In this document: positions 6,556 through 12,211 of the stretch, one piece after another | How positions within the stretch are numbered: the first letter of the stretch is position 1 | Layout: the number at the start of each line of letters is the position of its first letter | Notes under the pieces: model-generated | Databases searched by the model: none | Told to the model about the DNA's origin: nothing | The model's input: only the letters and a program-made list of their open reading frames with translations | Assembly (NCBI GenBank): GCA_021405325.1 | Contig: QWII01000165.1 | Location: 1 to 13,739, forward strand | Direction: 5' to 3' | Length of the DNA stretch: 13,739 nt | Origin: Caldilinea sp. CFX5 | Lineage (GTDB): Bacteria > Chloroflexota > Anaerolineae > Caldilineales > Caldilineaceae | Program-made: the position numbers and the translations under genes

Positions 6556-8490
6556 CTACTTCGCTTGAATATTCGCAATAATAAACTTAAAGTTCGACCA
6601 CCACCACCACGGCCCTTCGTAGTAGTTATCGGCGGTGGGGTAGTTGGTGAAGTAGGTCTCGTTAACCGGCACGAACTTGGAGGTGCCGAACATGGGGATC
6701 CAGTGCATCTCCATTGCCATTTGCATCAAGAGATCCTTGCTCAGTTCCACATTCTTGGGGTCATCCGAGGTCAACTTCTCTAATTCGTCGAGAATCTTCG
6801 CTAACTCATCACTTTTGTGGCGGTGTTGGTTGCCGGGGGCCGGCGTGCCGGTGTCCACAATAAACTTCTGGTGCCAGAAGTTGACATTCGGGTAGATGTC
6901 GGGACCGATGGCGCAACCGGGCCAGTAGGAGCCGGCTTGATACTCACCGGTGGAGCTAGCGTTCCAGAAGGTGCCGCCGGTCATGGGGCTGGCGGTGGTA
7001 TCGACGCCAAATTTTGTCCATGAATCGGCTACGGCAAAGGCCAGGCGACCCGATTGTACTTCGAAGTCCGCCGGCGCGTTGATGGCAATCGTCCACTGGG
7101 TGCCGTCGGGCAGTAACCATTTGCCGTCGGCATTGCGGCTAAAGCCCACACTCTCCAACAACTTGGCCGCTTGTTCCACATCATACTTCCACCAGCCAAC
7201 GCCAAAGAGATCGATCAACGCTTCTTCGCTGGTTGGCAAGTCGCCGCCGACGCCCTGTTGGTTGAAGATTTCCGCCATGTCCTTGGCAAAGTTGGGGTCA
7301 AAGGGCTTGTAGCCATCGGGCAGTTCCATTGCCAGCAAGCGCTCAACCAACGGTTTGTGGTAGGTATTCTGTACTGCTGCCACCGGCGGCACCCCTAGCG
7401 GCGAAACGCGCAACATACCGGCAAAGGTGCCGAGCGACACATTCTTAATATCGGTCGCCAGCGCTAAAGCCCAGCGCACCTGCCACTGATCATAGGGCGG
7501 TTGCGAGTTGTTAAAGGCAATGCCCCGTTCACAGGGGTCATCAAAGTCGGCGTAGGGGAAGCCGGCGTGCCAGGCGCGCACCGTATCGGTTTTGTCGATC
7601 AACACCTGCATCGATTCCGGCGTAATGTCTTGCAAGATGTCCACATCGTTGTTGATCATCGCCAGAATGCGCTTCTCTTCAGTGCCGACAAAGTTCCACA
7701 TGACATACTTGGGGCCGGATTTGCCGGTGATCATGCCGACGCTGGTCTTCTGCCAGTCGTCACGCAGTTCCCAGACGGTCCAGTTGCCGTTCGGGTCATG
7801 GCTGTGATATTTGTACTGGGCAAGACAGGTGGGCGGGAAGGCGGTGTAGGTGGTGGGATCTTCTTTTTCCCATTTGTGTTTGGGCACCGGCCAGAAGCGG
7901 GTGGCATCCCAAATTGTTACGCCTAATGCCTTAGAGAAGCGCGGCTGTGGACGGGTCGTCTCGACGATAACCGTATACTTGTCCTGGGCCGTCACCGACT
8001 TGAGGAAGTCCACCGACCAACCATGAATGGGCAGTTTGTCATTTTTTAGCCCTAATTCCAGCGTAAAGACCACATCGTCAGCGGTAAACTCCACGCCATC
8101 GTCCCAGAAGATGCCTTCGCGCAGCTTGATCTCAAAGCTGGTAAAGTCATCATTGAGCGCTTTGGGCATTTCGGCGGCCAGGGCGGGGTACTGTTCACCG
8201 GTGACAGTGTTGATCTCCCACAGGTTATCCAAACAAAGCTCATGATAGCCGCGGCCCATATCTACCCCTGGCGCATAGGGGTTGAAGAAATCGGGGCGAC
8301 TGACCACGCCACCCAAATTGTCGAGAATCAAGGTGTCATTTCTGGGGGTGCCAACAAAGGTTTCACCACCGGCTGGGGCCGGGGCAGCCGCACCGCCGCC
8401 ATCAGCAGCGGGCGCTTGGGGAGCGGCACAAGCACTGAACAACAGCGTTACAATCACGGTTACTGCCAGGAACAACTGTTTCTTCCTCAT
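6556..8490 (-). CDS. Family-5 solute-binding lipoprotein of the ABC importer
   Basis: This 644-residue secreted protein should capture the substrate outside the membrane. The N-terminus has two lysines, a hydrophobic core and a lipobox-like LFSAC with Cys21 as the lipidation site, followed by an Ala/Pro/Gly-rich linker (about 22-42). The remainder has the SBP_bac_5 (DppA/OppA) pattern, including 'LREGIFWDDGVEFTADDVVFTLEL' broken across residues about 123-146 and the 'AAKLLESVGFSRNADGKW' motif. The C-terminus is rich in aromatic residues (YYEGPWWWW, 623-631), which suits stacking on sugar rings but is not proof. The ATG at 8490 has AAGGAA (8498-8503) 7 nt upstream. It is first in the importer operon, with its own promoter about 260 nt upstream. 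Family-5 proteins bind peptides, nickel, opines or oligosaccharides; the carbohydrate-enzyme context favours a sugar-containing ligand. Confidence 0.93.
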   Translation of the reverse strand: MRKKQLFLAVTVIVTLLFSACAAPQAPAADGGGAAAPAPAGGETFVGTPRNDTLILDNLGGVVSRPDFFNPYAPGVDMGRGYHELCLDNLWEINTVTGEQYPALAAEMPKALNDDFTSFEIKLREGIFWDDGVEFTADDVVFTLELGLKNDKLPIHGWSVDFLKSVTAQDKYTVIVETTRPQPRFSKALGVTIWDATRFWPVPKHKWEKEDPTTYTAFPPTCLAQYKYHSHDPNGNWTVWELRDDWQKTSVGMITGKSGPKYVMWNFVGTEEKRILAMINNDVDILQDITPESMQVLIDKTDTVRAWHAGFPYADFDDPCERGIAFNNSQPPYDQWQVRWALALATDIKNVSLGTFAGMLRVSPLGVPPVAAVQNTYHKPLVERLLAMELPDGYKPFDPNFAKDMAEIFNQQGVGGDLPTSEEALIDLFGVGWWKYDVEQAAKLLESVGFSRNADGKWLLPDGTQWTIAINAPADFEVQSGRLAFAVADSWTKFGVDTTASPMTGGTFWNASSTGEYQAGSYWPGCAIGPDIYPNVNFWHQKFIVDTGTPAPGNQHRHKSDELAKILDELEKLTSDDPKNVELSKDLLMQMAMEMHWIPMFGTSKFVPVNETYFTNYPTADNYYEGPWWWWSNFKFIIANIQAK

Positions 8491-8750
8491 AGATCTTTTC
8501 CTTGAACAAATTGATCAGGCAAACGTATAAAGGTTTGAAGCTGTTGGATGCCCCGGTAGGCGGGGCCAAAGCAGGGGGAAAGATAGGGTAGTGGCAGTGG
8601 TTTTATATACCGATAAACTCTCCTTTCTGGTAAGAAGTGCAATTGCCAACCAGATGTGCGCGCAAAGGATTGCGCGCTGACAGCGTTCAATAGGTTAAAT
8701 GCGTAACAAGGGCAAGTCGTACGGTACAGCGGAAACTGCAACGCCTGAAC
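8491..8750 (-). promoter_or_regulatory. Long 5' leader of the importer operon with two hairpins
   Basis: The stretch from the predicted transcription start (about 8744) to the binding-protein ATG holds no convincing gene. Two perfect inverted repeats are visible: GCGCGCAA / TTGCGCGC with a 4-nt spacer at 8658-8677, and GCCCCG / CGGGGC with a 5-nt loop at 8550-8566. Neither is followed by a U-run. The first could be a repressor operator or an RNA hairpin. A weaker TATATA box near 8610 might be a second -10 element. A 94-codon open frame crosses this region but has no protein-like character. Confidence 0.5.
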
Positions 8751-8779
8751 AGTGTAGCAAAGCCAAAACAAAATGTCAA
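8751..8779 (-). promoter_or_regulatory. Promoter of the importer operon
   Basis: Read on the minus strand, TTGACA (8779-8774) and TACACT (8756-8751) are 17 bp apart, a near-consensus sigma70 promoter. It lies between the dehydratase gene and the binding-protein gene, so the importer can be transcribed independently of the dehydratase. Confidence 0.72.
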
Positions 8780-8816
8780 AGACGATTTTTTTTGACCAGT
8801 CGGCGCGTGAGGGGGC

Positions 8817-8888
8817 GGTGCGTGCGTCGCACCGGTCACAACGCTTCCGGTTGGGGAAACGGCAGTTGACCGGTGCAACGCACGCACC
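8817..8888. repeat. Nested palindrome with 22-bp arms downstream of the dehydratase
   Basis: The arms 8817-8838 and 8867-8888 are reverse complements over 22 bp with one mismatch. Each arm is itself a small palindrome: GGTGCG / CGCACC around five bases on the left, GGTGC / GCACC on the right, so a cruciform or two-hairpin structure is possible. It begins 5 nt after the dehydratase stop. It could end transcription, but no U-run follows it on the minus strand; a REP-like element is an alternative. Confidence 0.75.
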
Positions 8889-8893
8889 TGGCG

Positions 8894-10030
8894 CTAGACA
8901 TCAAAGACACTGCCGTCGGCCATGAAGGCGTTCCGTGGCCCGCGGTGATAGTGGGGTGGGCTGGCTAACAGGACTTCCTCATTTAATTCTACACCCAAAC
9001 CGGGGTGATCCGGCACAAGGAGATGACCGTTTTCCACCACCCACGCCTCGCGCAGCGCCTGGTCGCGATAGGGTTCCTGGCGCACATATTCCAGAATGTG
9101 GAAGTTGGGGATCGCCATGGCCAGATGGGCCGCTGCCGCGGTTGCCACTGGCCCTTGCGGGTTGTGGGGGGCGATCTTGACATAGTATGCTTCGGCCATT
9201 GCGGCAATCTTCTTGCATTCGCTAATGCCGCCGGCGTGACAGAGATCGGGTTGGATCACATCGACCAGCCGTTGCTCCAACAAGGTGCGGAAGTCCCATT
9301 TGGAGTAGAGCCGTTCCCCGGTTGCCAGATCCATCTTGGGGCCGGCGGCGCGGATGCGGGCCAAGCCTTCAATGTCATCGGGCTGGGTTGGCTCTTCGAG
9401 GAAGAAGAGATTGTACGGTTCCAACGCCTGCATTAACCGCACTGCGCTGGAAGGGCGACCACGCCCGTGATCATCGACCATAATGTCAATTTTGGGGCCG
9501 ACGGTGTTGCGCAAGAGGGCAATGCGTTCGGCAAAAGCGTCGATGCGCTCGGCTTCGGGCAGGGCGGCGTCACCGGCCCAAGCGCCGGTTTTCATGGCGG
9601 TGTAGCCGTCGGCAATATCGCGGAGGGCGTCTTCCACCATCAATTCCGGCTGGTAGATGCCGACATGGGTGTAGAGGCGCAGCTTGTTGCGTGTTGGGCC
9701 GCCCAGCAGCCGGTAGACGGGGACGCCCCACGCTTTGCCCCGAATGTCCCAGAGCGCCTGGTCGAGCGCCGCCAACGCTGAATTGAGAACAACGCCGCTG
9801 CGCCAGAAGCCGTGGCGATAGAGCACCTGCCAGTGATGTTCGACGGCCAGCGGGTCTTGGCCGATCAACTGTTCGCCTAGTTGATGGACGGCGGCTTCGA
9901 CGGTTGGCTCCTTGCCTTCCAGGGTCGCTTCGCCCCAGCCGTAGAGGTCGCTGTCGGTCAAGACTTTGACGACAACCCAGTTGCGTAGACCAGCCCAACT
10001 GATCAGTGTGCGGATTTCGGTGATTTTCAT
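8894..10030 (-). CDS. Enolase-superfamily sugar-acid dehydratase (galactonate dehydratase-like)
   Basis: This 378-residue protein has the two-domain mandelate racemase/muconate lactonising fold and resembles E. coli D-galactonate dehydratase (DgoD) throughout, starting with MKITEI. Magnesium ligands appear as D186 (in DDHGR), E212 (in LEEP) and E239 (in GER). The catalytic histidines are H188 and H289 (APHNPQGP), with D262 placed to form the usual Asp-His dyad. The second-strand position reads 'MKTGAW' rather than the KxK seen in racemases, which fits the DgoD type. Expected reaction: loss of water from an aldonic acid to give a 2-keto-3-deoxy acid, in the cytoplasm. The exact sugar acid is uncertain (galactonate is only the best guess). 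It has its own promoter and lies just upstream of the importer operon. Confidence 0.88.
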   Translation of the reverse strand: MKITEIRTLISWAGLRNWVVVKVLTDSDLYGWGEATLEGKEPTVEAAVHQLGEQLIGQDPLAVEHHWQVLYRHGFWRSGVVLNSALAALDQALWDIRGKAWGVPVYRLLGGPTRNKLRLYTHVGIYQPELMVEDALRDIADGYTAMKTGAWAGDAALPEAERIDAFAERIALLRNTVGPKIDIMVDDHGRGRPSSAVRLMQALEPYNLFFLEEPTQPDDIEGLARIRAAGPKMDLATGERLYSKWDFRTLLEQRLVDVIQPDLCHAGGISECKKIAAMAEAYYVKIAPHNPQGPVATAAAAHLAMAIPNFHILEYVRQEPYRDQALREAWVVENGHLLVPDHPGLGVELNEEVLLASPPHYHRGPRNAFMADGSVFDV

Positions 10031-10086
10031 GGATGGGTTTCTCTTTCGGTCATATTGAGTGGTTATAGGGAAAATGGTTATGTCTT

Positions 10087-10114
10087 ATTGTAGTGCTTCT
10101 CGATTGCTTGTCAA
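10087..10114 (-). promoter_or_regulatory. Promoter of the dehydratase gene
   Basis: On the minus strand TTGACA (10114-10109) and TACAAT (10092-10087) are 16 bp apart. Transcription would start near 10080, about 50 nt before the dehydratase ATG (10030). Confidence 0.75.
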
Positions 10115-10136
10115 CTGCTGTTTCCAGTACATCAGT

Positions 10137-10144
10137 ATCGCGAT
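10137..10144. promoter_or_regulatory. Small palindrome between two divergent promoters
   Basis: ATCGCGAT is an 8-bp perfect palindrome directly abutting the -35 box of the plus-strand exporter promoter and 22 bp from the -35 box of the divergent dehydratase promoter. A shared regulator could bind here; the site is short and may be chance. Confidence 0.25.
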
Positions 10145-10174
10145 TTGACAGAAGCGACCAGGCTGCCGTAGAAT
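10145..10174 (+). promoter_or_regulatory. Promoter of the ABC exporter operon
   Basis: TTGACA (10145-10150) and TAGAAT (10169-10174) are 18 bp apart. Transcription would start near 10181, giving a leader of about 258 nt before the exporter ATG (10439). Confidence 0.65.
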
Positions 10175-10182
10175 GCCCAACT

Positions 10183-10204
10183 GCCGTTGCTGTCAAACAA
10201 CGGC
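10183..10204 (+). promoter_or_regulatory. 5'-terminal hairpin of the exporter leader
   Basis: GCCGTTG (10183-10189) and CAACGGC (10198-10204) form a perfect 7-bp stem with an 8-base loop, at or next to the predicted transcription start. It may stabilise the RNA or be a protein-binding palindrome over the start site. Confidence 0.5.
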
Positions 10205-10236
10205 GTCGCTTTCAACCATTCATCCTGACGAGTTTT

Positions 10237-10263
10237 ATGGAACCCAAGCAGATCCTCGCCTAA
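10237..10263 (+). CDS. Candidate 8-residue leader peptide
   Basis: An ATG at 10237 opens a reading frame coding MEPKQILA and ending in TAA (10261-10263), within the exporter leader. The ribosome-binding site is weak (GAG five bases before the ATG, in the context GACGAG). Its last codons and stop overlap a segment able to pair with the downstream terminator's 3' arm, the arrangement expected of an attenuator peptide. Such short frames also arise by chance, so the call rests mainly on its position. Confidence 0.35.
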   Translation: MEPKQILA

Positions 10264-10344
10264 CCACGGCTGCGTTCGGCATTGTTGCCCGGTGGCGCCG
10301 GTTGGTTATATCTGTTCCTAACGCCTGATTGGTCTGGTCAGGCG
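10257..10344 (+). promoter_or_regulatory. Candidate antiterminator pairing in the exporter leader
   Basis: CGCCTAACCA (10257-10266) can pair with TGGTCAGGCG (10335-10344) over 10 positions with a single A-C mismatch. The second segment is the 3' arm of the intrinsic terminator, so this pairing excludes the terminator. The same 5' segment can alternatively pair with GCC...TGGTTA at 10297-10308. The alternatives could form a termination/readthrough switch. Confidence 0.4.
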
Positions 10345-10356
10345 CTTTTGTGTTTT
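10322..10356 (+). terminator. Intrinsic terminator inside the exporter leader
   Basis: CGCCTGA (10322-10328) and TCAGGCG (10338-10344) form a perfect 7-bp stem with a 9-base loop, followed by a U-rich tract (CTTTTGTGTTTT, 10345-10356). It lies between the exporter promoter and gene, so it would prematurely end most transcripts unless overridden. Confidence 0.65.
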
Positions 10357-10424
10357 CCCAAAATTAGCAAACAAATCATAGCGACCAAACCCGCTCGTAG
10401 CCGGTCCGTTACTTTACATCAACA

Positions 10425-10437
10425 AGGATGGCATCCT
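10425..10437 (+). promoter_or_regulatory. Ribosome-binding region of exporter gene 1 within a palindrome
   Basis: AAGGA (10424-10428) is the only Shine-Dalgarno-like match before the ATG at 10439. It is part of AGGATG-G-CATCCT (10425-10437), which can fold into a small hairpin and partly hide the site. An ATG at 10428 opens another frame of 76 codons that is not protein-like. Confidence 0.4.
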
Positions 10438-10438
10438 C

Positions 10439-12211
10439 ATGCATTTGCCTCTCCGCGACTACTGGTCGTTGCTGGCGCGCTATTTGCGCGCGCAACGGGC
10501 GAAGTTTTTCCTATTGGCGCTGCTCCTGTTGGGCAGCATTGGGCTGCAACTGGTCAACCCGCAACTGGTGCGCAGCTTTATCGACGCCGCCCAGGCCGGC
10601 AGTCCGCTGGCGACGCTGCTACGCTTGGCGCTGCTCTTTCTCGGCGCGGCCTTTTTGAACTATCTGCTCACCCTGGCGCTGACCTACCTCAGCGAAGATG
10701 TGGGTTGGCGCACGACGAACGCGCTGCGCACTGATCTGGCGGCGCACTGTCTGCGGCTGGACATGCGGTTTCATCAGCAAAATACGCCCGGCGCGCTCAT
10801 CGAGCGGGTCGATGGCGATGTGGGGCAGTTGGCCCGCTTCTTTGCCCAACTTTTTCTGCGCCTGGTTAGCAATTTGTTGTTGCTACTAGGCATCCTGGTC
10901 GTGCTGACCTGGGAGGATTGGCGGCTAATGGTGGGCTTTCTCGTCTTTCTCATCGGCGCGTTCTGGATCTTGTTCCGGCTGCGCAACTTTGCCACCCCCT
11001 ATATGGAAGCGGAACGGGCGGCCAGCGCCGATCTCTTTGGCTTTCTGGAAGAGCGACTGGGCGGACGCGATGATCTGCGCGCCAACGGGGCGATCCCGTA
11101 TACTCTCCAGCGCCTCTTTCTGGTCATGCGCGCCTACTGGCGGGCCGGCATGGCGGCGCGGGTGCGCGGCGCGATCTTCGGTTCGATCATCGTGGTCTGG
11201 AACGAAGTGGGGACGGCGTTGGTCTTGGCGCTGGGGGCGTTCCTCTTTCTGCGCGACGCATTGAGCATCGGCGTCCTCTACCTGCTCTATGCCTACATTC
11301 GTCAGCTCACCGGCCCGCTGCTCGATTTGACCGGCGAGTTGCAACAATTGCAAGCGGCAAGCGCCAGCATCAACCGGATCAAGGCGCTGCTGGCGGAACG
11401 CAGCACCATCACTGCGGGCGCCATGAACACGCTCCCCGACGGACCGCTGGCAGTAGCCTTCAACGGCGTCCACTTTGCCTATGACCAGTCGGCAACCGAA
11501 CAAAGCGCTGAACGCAGTCCGCTGCTGGTCGATTTCACCTTGGCCCTGCCGGCGGGACGCACATTGGGCGTGTTGGGACGCACCGGCAGCGGCAAGACAA
11601 CCTTGACCCGTCTGCTGCTGCGCTTCTATGACCCGCAGGCCGGCGACATCACGCTAGGGGATGTCGATCTGCGCCAATTGACACTGACCGCCTTGCGCCA
11701 CCATGTAGGAATTGTGACGCAGGAGGTGCAACTCTTTAACGCCAGCGTGCGCGACAACCTGACTTTCTTTGACCAGCGTATGGCTGATGCCGCACTGCAA
11801 GACGCGTTGACGACGGTCGGCTTGCAGGATTGGGTAGCAAAATTGCCGGCGGGACTGGATACGGTGTTGAGCGGCAACAGCGCACTTTCCGCCGGCGAAG
11901 CGCAACTGCTCGCCTTTGCCCGCTTGCTGCTGCGTGATCCGGGCGTGGTAATCCTGGACGAAGCCTCGTCTCGGCTCGACCCCGTGACCGAAGGGCGGCT
12001 CGACCGGGCGATCACAGCCCTGTTGCAAAACCGCACAGCCATCATCATCGCCCACCGCCTGCGCACGGTGCAAAAGGTGGATGACATTCTGATTCTGGAA
12101 CAGGGACGCATCCAAGAATATGGCCCACGCGCCCAACTGGCGGCGGATCCGGCCTCCCGTTTCAGCCAACTGCTAAAAACCGGTCTCGACTTTGACGAGG
12201 TGACCTTATGA
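10439..12211 (+). CDS. ABC exporter half-transporter 1
   Basis: This 590-residue protein joins an exporter-type six-helix membrane domain (about 20-300) to an ATPase domain (about 338-580), the MsbA/LmrA-type half-transporter layout. Motifs are Walker A GRTGSGKTT (380-388), Q-loop Q428, signature LSAGE (483-487) instead of the canonical LSGGQ, Walker B VVILDE with catalytic E508, and H-loop H539. The membrane part has recognisable coupling-helix surroundings such as 'RFHQQNTPGALIERVDGDV' (110-128). The stop codon overlaps the next gene's ATG by 4 nt (ATGA), so the two halves are almost certainly made together as a heterodimer. Substrate (drug, lipid, peptide) is unknown. A leader with a terminator precedes the gene. 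Confidence 0.92.
   Translation: MHLPLRDYWSLLARYLRAQRAKFFLLALLLLGSIGLQLVNPQLVRSFIDAAQAGSPLATLLRLALLFLGAAFLNYLLTLALTYLSEDVGWRTTNALRTDLAAHCLRLDMRFHQQNTPGALIERVDGDVGQLARFFAQLFLRLVSNLLLLLGILVVLTWEDWRLMVGFLVFLIGAFWILFRLRNFATPYMEAERAASADLFGFLEERLGGRDDLRANGAIPYTLQRLFLVMRAYWRAGMAARVRGAIFGSIIVVWNEVGTALVLALGAFLFLRDALSIGVLYLLYAYIRQLTGPLLDLTGELQQLQAASASINRIKALLAERSTITAGAMNTLPDGPLAVAFNGVHFAYDQSATEQSAERSPLLVDFTLALPAGRTLGVLGRTGSGKTTLTRLLLRFYDPQAGDITLGDVDLRQLTLTALRHHVGIVTQEVQLFNASVRDNLTFFDQRMADAALQDALTTVGLQDWVAKLPAGLDTVLSGNSALSAGEAQLLAFARLLLRDPGVVILDEASSRLDPVTEGRLDRAITALLQNRTAIIIAHRLRTVQKVDDILILEQGRIQEYGPRAQLAADPASRFSQLLKTGLDFDEVTL

Noticed and set aside
8487..8771. A 94-codon minus-strand open frame in the importer leader.
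   Set aside because: It has no ribosome-binding site or protein-like pattern, overlaps the promoter's -10 box, and ends inside the next gene.
8786..8793. Run of T on the plus strand as a terminator tail.
   Set aside because: No GC-rich hairpin directly precedes it on the plus strand, and no plus-strand gene ends nearby.
10181..10356. A known riboswitch class (for example guanidine or T-box) in the exporter leader.
   Set aside because: I could not find a conserved core motif of any class I know; only the terminator, small ORF and competing pairing are supported.
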